A stretch of DNA of 64,000 nucleotides from NCBI GenBank assembly GCA_030374805.1, contig JARGSG010000014.1, positions 992,001-1,056,000 on the forward strand, in the 5' to 3' direction. The stretch is from Gracilaria gracilis. Its lineage: Eukaryota > Rhodophyta > Florideophyceae > Gracilariales > Gracilariaceae. The position numbers and the translations under genes were made by a program. The notes beneath the pieces were generated by a model. That model had not been told where the DNA came from, made no database searches, and was given only the letters and a program-made list of their open reading frames with translations. Below are positions 8,679-19,215 of the stretch, piece by piece. The stretch's first letter is position 1. Each line of letters begins with the position of its first letter.

Positions 8679-9512
8679 CTAAAAGAGAATGTCTTTTCTA
8701 AGGACATTGACATAGTTGGTGTGAAAAGGGGCAGGGTCAGCCAAGCCCGCTCTCTTGGTATCCTCGGAGGAAAGGTAGAAGTAAGCATTTCTGAATTCGT
8801 ACTCAGAGAATGAGGCGTGGAAGGAGGTAAGAGTGCTGCCGTAGGCGAGGAGGGATTGTACTGTGGAGGGGATATTGTAGGAGATAGCTGTGTTGGAGGA
8901 GACTATGCCGAGTAGTTCCTTCATTATCGTTGAGACTATGGTATTGTAGCGGGTGGCCACGTCATGCATGGTAATGAAGCCGTGGGAGGAACCAACTAGG
9001 TTGAATGAAGAGATCCAGACGAGCTTTTCGTAGTAGGATTTAGAGAAGGCGTCTTCGTCAACGATATTGCAAGTGAGACCTGCGTTAAAGAAGCGTTGTG
9101 CTAGTGCGAAAGCCCATTTTCCGGTGACAGTTGTGAGGCCGTTGGGAGTAAGAGGGGTGACGCCATCCTGTGGAGGTGCAGCGAGAGTGGGTACGGCGAT
9201 GTAAAGAACTGCTCGTGTGGTGTGATGAAGACCATGTTTTGAAAGAATGGGAAGAATGTGGCCGTTCTGAATGAAGACCAAGTCTTGTCTGCGAGATGGA
9301 GGGCAGGAGCGAATTACTGTTTCCAACAAGTTGCTCCTGCCGCAGAAGAAAATGGGACCTTGCGGAATGCTGTCTGCGGCTATGAAATCTTGGAGTGAAA
9401 GAATGGTATCTTGAGGGGTACCGTGGTCGTAAAGCATGGAGCCAATGCGGCCTCTGCATACAACAACAGCTGGGGTGTGGGAGGAGCGGAGAGAAGAGGA
9501 AGGCGAGGTCAT
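8679..9512 (-). CDS. Ketopantoate reductase-like (PanE/ApbA family) protein
   Basis: A 277-residue frame starts at ATG 9512. The N-terminus has a divergent Rossmann start, VVVCRGRIGSML. It is followed by LVFIQNGHILP, like the NG-containing segment of ketopantoate reductases, and YEKLVWISSFNLVG in the C-terminal helical domain, matching the conserved K-W/L-N region. The family reduces 2-dehydropantoate with NADPH; many eukaryotic relatives have unknown substrates. Length is slightly below the usual ~300. It converges with the oxygenase-like gene, 203 bases away, and looks intact, unlike the element genes to its right. It may be a host gene or cargo of the left-hand element. Confidence 0.6.
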   Translation of the reverse strand: MTSPSSSLRSSHTPAVVVCRGRIGSMLYDHGTPQDTILSLQDFIAADSIPQGPIFFCGRSNLLETVIRSCPPSRRQDLVFIQNGHILPILSKHGLHHTTRAVLYIAVPTLAAPPQDGVTPLTPNGLTTVTGKWAFALAQRFFNAGLTCNIVDEDAFSKSYYEKLVWISSFNLVGSSHGFITMHDVATRYNTIVSTIMKELLGIVSSNTAISYNIPSTVQSLLAYGSTLTSFHASFSEYEFRNAYFYLSSEDTKRAGLADPAPFHTNYVNVLRKDILF

Positions 9513-10024
9513 TATGTCGAATTTGTTGGATGCTGTGAGGAGATATTGTGCTACAGGAGAGGAAGGGAGAGATGCTTAAGTAGAGAACGGCGTTGCCGAT
9601 GTATACATCGATAAAGTGGTTTCAGAGGAAAAGATAGTTTTTATGACTAAGTAGTTGAAAGAATGAGGTAGGTGGGTATGAAGGGATTAGGACTGATGAA
9701 TGTGTTTATGAAAAGAGATGTGTCGAAATGAAGTATAAAGGGGAAGATTTAATGGTAAGGAGTTAAGGAACGGGCGCTGTGGATTGGTTTTGTGGGATGG
9801 TACTGAAAGGAAAAAACGAAAATATGGAAATATCTGGGAGAAATGGAGTTTTTGGGGAATGGCGGGAAATTGAGGTATAGAAAATTGTGATAAAAATAGG
9901 CCTGGTAGAGGGGTGTGTGGCCACGAGTGTAACGGCTGTGATCAGGGGTGGCAAGGACGAGGGTTGTGGTAAGTCGCTCAGGCCTGTTCAAGTCGTTTAT
10001 CGCCGGACGCCGTCTTTTCTCGGG
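9513..10024. other. Intergenic region
   Basis: No supported gene. The sequence separates the leftward reductase-like gene from the rightward coiled-coil gene and should hold both promoters. Only short purine-rich tracts are visible. Confidence 0.4.
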
Positions 10025-10978
10025 ATGTCGAATGGATACGTTGGTGACGAGGAGCTAATGGCTCTGCTGCATAGGACGGAAGTGCCAGAGACGCCGCCGC
10101 GGGAGGGAGGGGGTACTGAGGGGGTTTGTGTGAGTCAGAGGGTTTGTAATGGGGATGGAGGAGGCGGTGGAGGTGATGGGGATGGGGATGGAGGAGGAGG
10201 ACCGGAGAGAAGGTTTATGGGGGAGATGGAGGAACGGGTGAGGAAGCTTGGGGGGAGTTTGAAGGAGCACTTCGACGACATGCTGTCGGAGATGGTGGCA
10301 GACATGGGAGGGGTGGTGCTGAGTGTGTCGGAGGTTGGGGTGCCGATGGAATTGATTTCGACGATTCGGAAGAGGATGAAGTTGACTGGGGTGGGGGCTG
10401 TGGGACATGTGAATGGGATGTTGGAGTGCGTGGGGAGGGAGATGGGGAGGCTGCGAAAGGAGAACATGGGGCTGAAGGGTAGGGTTGAAGTGTTGGAGGA
10501 GCAAGTGGGACAGGTGGAGAAGGCGTGCAAATTGCTGATGGATTTGAAGGAAATGGTGAGGGGAGGGGGAGTAGGGGTGGGAGAGGGAGCAGGTAAAGGG
10601 TCGCCGGTGACGCCTGGTTCTCGGGGTGGGCGGGGGAGTGTGAGGGAGAGGGGGGGAGAAGAGGAGGGAGGAGAAGGTGTGGGGAGTCGACTGAAGAAGA
10701 GGGGGAAGGGTGGGGTGATGGTGGACGAGGATGGGAAGGTGTTTGTGCCGCCGCAGCTGCCGGGTGGCGCGCCGTTGGTGGGTTTCGGGAGTGCGGCGGC
10801 GGCTGCGAGGACGGCGGAGCGTATATTGGAGGAGCAGGAGGAGAAGAGGCTGGGAGGGGTTGGAAGCCGCTTTGGGGCTAGGAGGGTGTACCAGAATGGG
10901 GAGAGTTGTCCGTTGGACTTCTTTAACTTCACGTTTAGGGAAACTGAGACTCAGGATCCGAATGCCGAGTTGGAGTAA
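10025..10978 (+). CDS. Coiled-coil protein of unknown function
   Basis: The frame is open from 9887; the first ATG at 10025 gives 317 residues (MSNGYVGDEELMALLHR). Gly/Asp-rich low complexity comes first. It is followed by a helical segment with heptad-like spacing (KENMGLKGRVEVLEEQ, VEKACKLLMDLKEMV), then a basic Gly/Arg/Glu-rich stretch, and a compact C-terminus ending QDPNAELE. The coding strand is strikingly G-rich, which also opens long frames on the opposite strand; those are shadows. I do not recognise the family. It could be a host gene. Confidence 0.5.
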   Translation: MSNGYVGDEELMALLHRTEVPETPPREGGGTEGVCVSQRVCNGDGGGGGGDGDGDGGGGPERRFMGEMEERVRKLGGSLKEHFDDMLSEMVADMGGVVLSVSEVGVPMELISTIRKRMKLTGVGAVGHVNGMLECVGREMGRLRKENMGLKGRVEVLEEQVGQVEKACKLLMDLKEMVRGGGVGVGEGAGKGSPVTPGSRGGRGSVRERGGEEEGGEGVGSRLKKRGKGGVMVDEDGKVFVPPQLPGGAPLVGFGSAAAAARTAERILEEQEEKRLGGVGSRFGARRVYQNGESCPLDFFNFTFRETETQDPNAELE

Positions 10979-11312
10979 ACCAGCGCTGGTGACCCGAGAG
11001 TAAATTTTTTGAGTGATTTTGACGACTGCGACGAATGTGAGGTAACGGGCAGTGGCGCACGAACTGCAAACTAGCATACAACTTCAACAAATGCGGCACG
11101 TGGAATTGCGATTTCCAAAAAAAATTTTTTGCCTTGCCAACTAGCGCAATCTGCGAAATTGCTAGTATTTTTGGACTTTTATTTTCATAACTAGCCATCT
11201 AGCATACTAAACTAGCATTCCGGGAACACCAACGCTGAAGCGAGTCAGTTTGAAAGAGCGAAAAGGGCGTAGAAAGAAGATTCGCTCGTGAGTCTGCAGT
11301 CTGCAGCATGAC
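10979..11312. other. A/T-rich spacer before the DDE_1 transposase relic
   Basis: No gene seen. It contains A/T runs (11118-11130) and repeated CTAGC words between 11071 and 11217. It could include the left terminus of the DDE_1 element, but I found no matching terminal inverted repeat. Confidence 0.35.
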
Positions 11313-12454
11313 ATGGTACTTGAGTTTGACCGACTGAGGCGTCTTGGTGTGAAGTTTAACCGGAAAACACTCCATGTGCTAGCCATTCATCTGATACATC
11401 ATAGCGAAAATTCGTCGTATCATGCAAACATGATTGATTGCAAAAATCAGAGACCAATCAGGGAATGTATAACCCGTTCTTGGATTCAAACCTTCACAGA
11501 TCGATATCCTGTAGTCAGTCGGTCATCAACTGGAAAAAATCTCCTATCACTTTAAAAAGAAGAATATATTAACAAGCAAGTTGACTTCCACCTTGGAGTT
11601 CTCTGTAGGGCCTCCCGAAGTGTTGAAATAGAAGAAGATAATGTGGAGAATTCCAACGAAACTTACTTTGTGATCAACGTAGACAAGAGAAAACGATTGG
11701 CTTCTGTGGGGAAAACGAGGTCAAATACGCTGACGTAGTATCTGGAGGAGAGGGAATGACCGTGGTAGTCCGCATTAGCGGCGGACGAGATGCTAGGGTT
11801 CAGCCTGTGTTTATGGTATTCGAAAACAAATCGCGAAGTTACCCTATTCGAAACGTCCCTGATGACATACCGGGTGTCTCTTACCGCACGGGGCCAAAAA
11901 GTTGGATGGATTCCACAGTAATGCCAGAATGGCTTAAAGAAGAGAAGGAAATAAAGAAGCTTCCACATTCCAGGAAGAGAATTATGTATGTTGACAACTG
12001 CAGGGGACACATCATGACTTCTGAGCTCGGCAAAGCGGCGCAAAGTATCGACACAGAAATTAGATACTTTCCGAAAAACGCAACTCATCTCATTCAACCG
12101 GCGGATTCGTTCGTAATTCAGAAGATTAAGAAAACTTGGAGTGTTCGTCGGGAGGCGTTCAAGATGAAAATAATATCGGAAGGGAAATGGTCTGCATCTG
12201 GGAAGATTGTGAACCCGGGAAAGTCATACTTTCTTCGTTTGGCGAAGTTGGCAGTGCAAGACGTAAACGCACAGAGAGATGCTGATGGGCTTTCGTACGC
12301 CACGAATGCTATGATACGTACGGGACTTGCTTTGAATGTTAATGGTTTGTGGGAAGAACAGCAGTTGTTCCCACACTGGCAGCAAATTGTGAGACGCTAT
12401 AGGAATCATTTTGACGTCGAGTCTGTCGCCGATATGTGGCACACGGCCGTGTAG
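11313..12454 (+). pseudogene. DDE_1 (pogo/Tigger/jerky-type) transposase relic
   Basis: Frame 11313-11555 ends with a CENP-B-like helix-turn-helix segment (WIQTFTDRYPVVSRSSTGKN). Coding resumes after a stop and a frameshift near 11700 and runs to 12454. It contains VKYADVVSGGEGM, PDDIPGVSYRTGPKSWMD, the second catalytic Asp in MYVDNCRGH, and FPKNATHLIQPAD. These are the standard blocks of the DDE superfamily endonuclease (Pfam DDE_1). The first catalytic Asp appears replaced by Asn (NETYF where DET.F is usual). It is therefore inactive by frameshift and probably by active-site loss. Confidence 0.8.
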
Positions 12455-12529
12455 GATTACGATACTTTTATAAAGGAACCCATATTTGCTCCCATTCTAC
12501 CCACATTATTTGCTTTATACTCAATTGAC

Positions 12530-12591
12530 GTGGGCCACATTATTACTGTTCACACCGAATTAATGTGACAACCAGTAATAATGTGGCCTAC
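12530..12591. repeat. Inverted repeat with TAATGTGG arms
   Basis: Arms 12530-12548 and 12573-12591 match over 19 bases with one difference, around a 24-base loop. Related half-sites (CCACATTATT, TTAATGTGGG) occur between 12509 and 12650. It may be a small MITE-like element or the tail of the preceding transposon. Confidence 0.65.
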
Positions 12592-12971
12592 ATTATATTC
12601 TGCGCCTCTGTGGCAAGAAGTGCATACAGATTTAATGTGGGTCACATCACATGCGGTCACTGGGTGTAGTATAGTGGGACCGAGTTCGTGCTTTGTGTAT
12701 CCGATTGCCCATTCACATACAAAGGGGTAGTGCACGGTGGGCCGGTGCAGTGGCACCGCGAAGTGTACGATTTGGTGACTGAGTGCCTGGACGGGTTGGC
12801 ACAGTGTACGAGTTGGACACGTGTGCAGCCTGGATAACCCTTTTGCGCGCACCTGTACGCGCTTGGTGATACCGACCGTGCACTCTCCCTTCGACCGCCC
12901 GGTGCTTCTGCCCCTTCTCTCCGTTCGGATCCATTACAGTCACACGTCTGTACGCTGCCGCCGCTCCCGTC

Positions 12972-13622
12972 TCAAGAGCGCTTCGGGCTCTCTCCCTTTT
13001 TGTGCATTATACCACACAGCACCTCTAGTATTTCGCTCGCCTCCTGCCTCTCCCCAGGTGACCAATCCTCCATTCTAAGTAGTACCTTCAGTCTTCCGTA
13101 CTTCCAGTACTCGTGTCGACGTGCATCACGTGCCCCCACTGGGTTCGCTGGGAACTCATGGAAGTGCCATCGGATAGCCATCATTCTGTGCGAAACTTTT
13201 CGCAACCGAAGAATGGGTGGGTATTTTTCATTTGCCGCACACGGGATTTTGCGAACGCGTCTTGCCGAGGCATGCTTCTACTCCACATCCCGGATATTTT
13301 CTATCCCCGTTGTACACACATTATCATTTTCAGCTCGCAGTGCCGAAATTGAAGGATGTGCATTATACAGCGACAGCTGCCGACATGCTCGGTTCACCTT
13401 CAACTGTCGCGATCTGTGTTGCAAGTCAAGGTTCAATGCCGTTTCACGACAAGATTGATGGTGCCGTAGACGTTTGGAGGCGAGCACAATTCGTCGCAGA
13501 GTCGCAGACTCTAAACGACAAAGTGCACGCATCATCGGCGCCCGATGTGTTCCAAACCAATATGCCATTTTTCCAAGAATCACTTTGAAGAATGTTGCTT
13601 CAGTATGACCTGCCAGGTACAC
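12972..13622 (-). pseudogene. LINE reverse-transcriptase 3' fragment (left arm of an inverted pair)
   Basis: Minus-strand frames 13278-13622 and 12972-13205 encode the C-terminal tail of a non-LTR retrotransposon ORF2 (PMMRALCRLESATLRRIVLA, then MRKVSHRMMAIRWHFHEFPA). They are close copies of frames on the plus strand at 13732-14664. The fragment is 5'-truncated and frame-broken. Confidence 0.65.
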
Positions 13623-13731
13623 CTCTCCGCCTCACTATTGGGTGTTTTTTTGTTGCTTTTCATACCACTCGTCTCACGAGTAGTACCCCGTTCGTTGCGT
13701 TCCCTTTTCTATCCGTCTCCGGATACCGCGC

Positions 13732-14664
13732 GTGGCACTCGCGTGCCACGTCTCCCGATACCATTGCTGGTCGTTTCTGGTCATTTCGTTACCGGATTCT
13801 TCGTTTCGCACCTCGTACGTTTACCTGAACCTCCCGTGGAGTTACACTCACATCTTGGGAGTCACGAGGGCTCTATCGCCGGACTACCTCCTCAGGGAGT
13901 GGATTTCGGACACCCATAGGGTTCTTCCCGTTGGCGGGTTTTGCTCTACAGATACAGGCAGCTGTGTGAGTTTGTACCGCGTATTCGTGAGGTCGATTTA
14001 CGAATATGCGTGGCATCTTGTAACGCTCACACCACATTTGGAAATGGCGATAGTGAAGCTTGGAGCAACATTCTTCAAACTGATTCTTGGAAAAACGGCA
14101 TCTCGGTTTGGAACATATCGGGTGCCAATGATGCGTGCACTCTGTCGTATAGAGTCTGCGGCTCTGCGACGAATTGTGCTCGCCTCTAAACGTTTACGGC
14201 ACTATCAATCGTGTCGTGAAACGGCATTGAACCTCGACTTGCAACACAGATCGCGACAGTTGAAGGTAAACCGAGCATGTCGCCAGCTGTCGCTGTATAA
14301 TGCACATCCTCCAATTTTGGCACTGCGAGCTGAAATTGATAATATGTGTACAACGGGAATAGGAAGGATACGGGATGTGGACTAGGAACTTGCCTCGGCA
14401 AGACCCGTTCGCAAGATCCCGTGTGCGGCAAATGAAAAATATCCACCCGTTCTTCGGTTGCGCAAAGTTTCGCACCGAATGATGGCCATCCGATGGTATT
14501 TCAATGAGTTCCCAGCGAACCCATTGGGGGCACGTGATGTACTTGGGCACGAGTACTTGAAGTACGGAAGACTGAAAGTACTACTCGGAATGGAAGATTG
14601 GTCACCTGGAGAGAGACAGGAGGCGACCGAAGTACTAGAGGTATTGGAAGAAGCACAGTTGTAA
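13732..14664 (+). pseudogene. LINE reverse-transcriptase 3' fragment (right arm of an inverted pair)
   Basis: The plus frame to 14385 reads through YRVFVRSIYEYAWHL, a typical LINE post-RT segment, then ATFFKLILGKTASRFG and the same LESA..RRIVLASKR block as the left arm. The final piece is 14458-14664. The arms match over roughly 590 bases (about 13019-13600 against 14050-14648). The 3' untranslated tail continues through the solo LTR insertion to about 15524. Confidence 0.65.
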
Positions 14665-14694
14665 ATCTGTGCTATAAATAGTAAGAATGATTGC

Positions 14695-15414
14695 TGACGC
14701 GAACGCATGTTAGAGAAGAGAAGGAAGAAGAAGTAAAGTAGATGGGTAAAACAAGAAAAGGGGGTAGGCCACCTTCTCCCCGAGTTTAGTGATCAGCGAT
14801 CGCAACCTACAAATACTCTAGCGCACGCCACCGCCGTCACAGCCAACGACATAACAGCACACGCTGTCAAAGTGTACACTTTGAAAGCAAAAGCGCGCGC
14901 AAAATACAATACGAATTCAACCGACTAATCAAATCACGGCAAATCCAATGCCAACTCCATGATCCATATCTGGCTCTAAAAAATTGACAATTTCGCTCTG
15001 GCGCATCAAACCCTCTCGCGCAGCTCAGAATCGCACATTCGCTCCAAAACCCTTCATAGTAGCCCAGAGTCGCATACATCATAAAACCCCTCACAATGGC
15101 CTATAACAGCAGATACTCCGCTAACGCATAACTGGCCACTACCTACAGGCTGCAGCCAATCAAAGCGTATCACTTGTACCATCTGCGCTTCTCGCTCCAT
15201 ACAACACGTTCTACTTGTGCAAATCACGTTGCATGTAGCCATTTGCAGTAGCCAATCATATTGCAGTATCACGTTGGGTTCGCGGAGACACGCATATGCG
15301 CTTTTCTCATGAGGGTTCCCAAAAGTGCCCATGCTCCCCTGCAAGTTTGTATTCCAAGTACTTGGAGCACCCTTGAGAGACTGAAAGGCACTCGACCACA
15401 TCCATACATCAACA
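14695..15414 (-). repeat. Solo LTR, family A (720 bp), with perfect 5-bp TSD
   Basis: It begins TGACGCGAACG and ends CATCAACA on the plus strand; the transcription sense is minus, judged from copies next to copia genes. It is flanked by ATTGC at 14690-14694 and 15415-15419. ORFs inside are LTR shadows. It interrupts the 3' tail of the LINE fragment. Confidence 0.9.
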
Positions 15415-15460
15415 ATTGCGTTGGTTTGTAATTGACCAAGTTAGTTTACATCTTGACAGT

Positions 15461-15524
15461 GTTACCCTGCTGCTCTTAATGGGACATTGGGAACACTTTA
15501 AAGAAAATTGCAATTGATTGGAAA
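15461..15524 (+). other. LINE 3' terminus
   Basis: About 60 bases (GTTACCCTGCTGCTCTTAA to AATTGCAATTGATTG plus A-rich end) mark the 3' end of the preceding LINE. A second copy at 15920-15982 is an independent 63-bp insertion with its own TSD. Confidence 0.6.
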
Positions 15525-15689
15525 GAAAAAAACGTGTGGCACAATCGGCTTTCCGAAATCAACCTAAATTAGGAACCAAAATTCTAAAATAATCCCTACC
15601 AAAAGGCCGAAGTGCATTGCACTACACATCCCCCTCCTTAAGAGGAAAAACCATCGTTTTGACGACGCACCGATCCCGAGTACGGGGGA

Positions 15690-17511
15690 TAACTAACCAT
15701 ATCTGGTTCCGAGAATTCCCCATCGATTGACCAACGTTCTGACATTTCGCCAGCGCCTTCACCTCACCTATCCGAGGTCAGCATTCTTCCTGTCGCAACA
15801 CAGTCACCTTCACCTCCTCCCACTGCGATAACGTCCCAACTTCCAGTGCCGAAGCACACCAACGACCCGCAGTGTTCTTCCGTTCCGTCAACCTCCGGCG
15901 CGCCGGGTTCCGACAACACGTTACCCTGCTGCTCTTAAGAGGACATTGGGAACACTTTAAATAAAATTGCAATTGATTGAAAACAACACTCCCGCGACGG
16001 GGTCCTCCAACGTTCCTCCTACGGCAACCACCGCTGGTTCTTCTTACTTCACCGGTTTCCGGTCCGTACCACTGCCACGGCAGTCCTCTGCCTCAACTAA
16101 TATGGATATTGGGTCTTAGAACGCTTCTGAACCGTTCATACAGATTCCAGCAGTACCCCACTGGGTCTCGCGCTACGCGCCGGCAGATCGGAATCCGATT
16201 TATTCTCCTTTTTTGTACTCTAAGGCTCATTGGTTGCACCCAGTGGCTGTGAAGAATACCAGTTTGGTCCAATCTTATGCCAAAGATGGCTGGGTGCCCG
16301 GCCATCTTCTGGTTGACATCACCTAAACTTGGGACTGGCAGCATCGCGTAGCGATTCCGGTTCATTTCATCCGCCGCAGAACACGAGAACGCGGGAGTCG
16401 TGAAACCAAGCCCGTTCTGGGTTGACTCGTATCGCGTATCAGCGAATTTACCGGACACCTGGAGATGTTCCGATTCCGACTTCGTTCGGTTTTGACCTGG
16501 TATACTTCCGTACTCGCGGTAAGGAATCCTAGGGATACAATTTGCACGCCCTGAAGGATATCCTGCCTCAGTTTGAAGGGCTATCCCGCCCCGCCCGGCG
16601 ATCCGGTAAGAGCTCCTCTGTTGGACGAGGCCACTGCTCCGTGCAGAATACCGCTACCTGCGGCGCGAACCTCGCCAGAGTTTCCAACAAATGATCCGCT
16701 TCGAACGAAAAGCACGCTCACGATTTGGGTTACTTATACCGTACCAGAATGTGGGAGCGGAGAGGATTAATCCACAATTCTACGTGGGACGCTACGTGCA
16801 GTTACCACTCTGGTGGAGAATGTGTGAAGTCCCGCGGGGGAGTTACGTCGAATTGCCTCCATGCCTATCCTATGTAGGAGCCGAAATGATTAACAATCCG
16901 CGCAGTGGTTACTGGTCCGTATTTGCCACGGAGTGGTTTATCCGCCTTGCGGCTTTCCTCCTGAGGGAGATGCAAGACCAGTGCCGGGTTTGGTATCTAC
17001 CACCGGAGCTGCGTCAACATATCTTCACACTGGACTTAAAGATCACCCTTGGGGGCGAGTACAACCAGGACGAGGTTCATGATATTGTCAATCTGATCTC
17101 AGATACGAATTGGGACGAAGTACCGTACACCCAGCGTGCTGGAGGACATCCGAGTCGTGTGGACCGTACACCGGGTCGCACTAACCCGCATGCTGGGGAC
17201 ATTATCTACTTCGATCACTACGAGAGAGTTACCTGCTTGCAGGCGCAAGCCGAAGCAATTCGTAACGCTGCACGCGTGATTCTGAATGGATATCCCAGGG
17301 GGTACATTATTGCCGACGAATATGCCCACTAGTTGATCTCGACGGTTCTATGTGGGACAAAGCTGACGACGCAAATGGTCTCCAAGGGGAAGAAGAGGGC
17401 GGTGCCGGGGAGGCGGTGAAAATGGGCACCGCTCCTGCGACTGAAGGAGGTAACGAAGAACCGGCGTCGGTAGACCCGCAAGTTGCATCCCCCAATTCTT
17501 GTCCTCCATAA
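15690..17511 (+). pseudogene. Gag-like or unknown element protein, decayed
   Basis: Pro/Ser/Thr-rich coding (SQLPVPKHTNDPQ) starts near 15780. It continues past a 63-bp insertion to VPHWVSRYAPADRNPIYSP and HWLHPVAVKNTSLVQSYAKD, then after several stops into the longest piece, 16691-17332, and a last acidic piece ending near 17511. The main piece is aromatic- and Arg-rich (CRVWYLPPELRQHIFTLDL). I do not recognise the family. Position next to a gypsy integrase and a retroelement-like composition suggest a capsid-type protein, but that is inference. Confidence 0.4.
15920..15982 (+). mobile_element. 63-bp severely 5'-truncated LINE insertion
   Basis: It is a near-identical copy of the LINE 3' end at 15461. 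It interrupts the gag-like frame and is flanked by ACAACAC at 15913-15919 and 15983-15989. Removing it and one TSD copy restores the frame across the site. This is the signature of target-primed reverse transcription. Confidence 0.8.
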
Positions 17512-17915
17512 AAGTTCCAGTCCCGGCAGAAATGGCTGACCTCGACCAGCTCCGCGAACTTGCCTCAGAGAGGTTTAATTGATATCTCCGCCGTGGAGTG
17601 GCGTTCTTCTCCTGATTCCCTTAGCTAGGGTTTCATACAGCAAACTGTCATTTTTTTTCACTCATATTGAGCCTTCTTCTTCTTTCTTTTCTTCTAGGGT
17701 TAGTCTTCTGGTCCTACTTCATACCGACAATCGGTTTGACGTGTTTATATCTGCAGTTGCGGTCTCCATTATAGTGGCGTTCATCCTTCTTACTGTTCCT
17801 TTCCTGCTTCCTTTCTTCTTCCAAGAGTCTTCTTCTTCTGTCTTCAGATTCGTCTTCTCCCTCAAAAAGGTCTCGGACATCTCTATCCCACTTGGGAGTC
17901 ATCCAGATTTGGAAG

Positions 17916-18116
17916 CTATGGCGTTCGCGTCCGGCGATAATATCGAACCAGACATGATCGTGGTAGATGGTGAACTGGTTCCTCGGTATCCTCGCTAGAG
18001 GGAAAACCGTACCAACGGATGCGATAAAGCCATACTCCGGCTGGAGAAATCCTGTGTGAGACCACATGGTCAATTACGAGCTCCGTATCGTAAACGGTTC
18101 GTGCATCCGATTCCAT
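17916..18116 (-). pseudogene. Chromodomain of a Ty3/gypsy chromovirus
   Basis: A 66-residue frame reads VIDHVVSHRISPAGVWLYRI then RWYGFPSSEDTEEPVHHLP, a clear chromodomain (aromatic cage, WYGFP.SEDT.EP). In chromoviruses this sits at the C-terminus of integrase and guides integration to modified chromatin. Integrase remnants lie upstream on the same strand at 19216-20060. Confidence 0.8.
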
Positions 18117-18368
18117 TGGTGTGAGTCGGTTTCGCGGTTGCGACTACTTGCTATCGCACAAGCGAACGAAACGTCAATCCTTGGACAGAACTGAGCGTTG
18201 CCTCAAATTTCCGAAGAGTCGGTAACCACGGTACGCGCGAGCGTCATAAACGACGAAACGGTGCATTATATCCGGATTGGCCACCTAGTGCCCGCCAAAG
18301 AATTCGGAAATTGCCTCACGCCATGCGCAGTGGCAAGCCAGAAAAATCAACCGAAATGCTACCACGTT

Positions 18369-18560
18369 GATCACCAAAATTTCCATATCCAAGTTGCACA
18401 CGTTCAGTTGCGCGTGGCGCGCGCGTTGATTTTGCCACGTGGATCACCCAAATTTCCATATCCAGGTTGCACACGTTCAGTTGCACGTGGCGCGCGCGTT
18501 GGTTTCGCCACGTGGATCACCCAAATTTCCATATCCACGTTGCACACGTTCAGTGGCAGG
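18369..18560. repeat. 73-bp tandem repeat, about 2.6 copies
   Basis: Units start at GATCACC at 18369, 18442 and 18515. They share AAATTTCCATATCCA and TTGCACACGTTCAGT blocks plus a GTGGCGCGCGCGTTG segment. They lie between the gypsy integrase and its chromodomain. Confidence 0.85.
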
Positions 18561-19215
18561 CGGTGCCTAGCAATGCGTCGGCACTCTAAAAAATCAAGTG
18601 GAATTGCCCTGCCGCGTGCCCGCGCGGCGGCGTATCTCAATTTGAGCCAATTCAAAATATCCCGACAGGACTGGCGCCATGCGCTGTAAACATCCCACGT
18701 GCGACCATCCAACCTCTTGGGCCCAACGAACATTTCCGAATTTGGATGCATGTTTCCCTGCGTAGCGACGCATCCGGCGCACACATCGCTGACGTAATCT
18801 GAAGCTATCTCATAGGGAAACGCCATTACGCGCTGTAACCATCGCAACTGCGAACGTCCACACCGTGGCGCGTACACTTTCTCCGCGGCCCTAGGCGGGG
18901 AATTATATGTCGCTGGGGCGATTGTTCGAAGGTAGTCCCTAGATCGAGGCCCGCGGGCTGATCCGCCATGGATAGCATGAAACAGTCCACCTTGCGTGGC
19001 ATTCCCATAATGGGTAAACCTGGATCTGCAGACACGGCCTTCTCCTTATGAGGACGATTACTTCCCAGGGGGAGTGACTTAAATTCTCTAACAACATCTC
19101 CACTGTATGGCACTTCCGATACACAACCTGAGGCGGGAACAATCGTCGACGACGAAGCAGCTTCATCGCGAGCGCGATATATTCCCTCCGCCTCCTTAGT
19201 CGAAGACGGGGGTTC

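Noticed and set aside
10055..11077. 340-residue minus ORF rich in His/Pro/Leu
   Set aside because: Antisense shadow of the G-rich coiled-coil gene; repeated CCN codons only.
14867..15401. Minus ORFs within 14695-15414, repeated at 25476-25881 and 49371-49640
   Set aside because: They lie inside LTR family A copies and diverge by stops between copies; LTR shadows.
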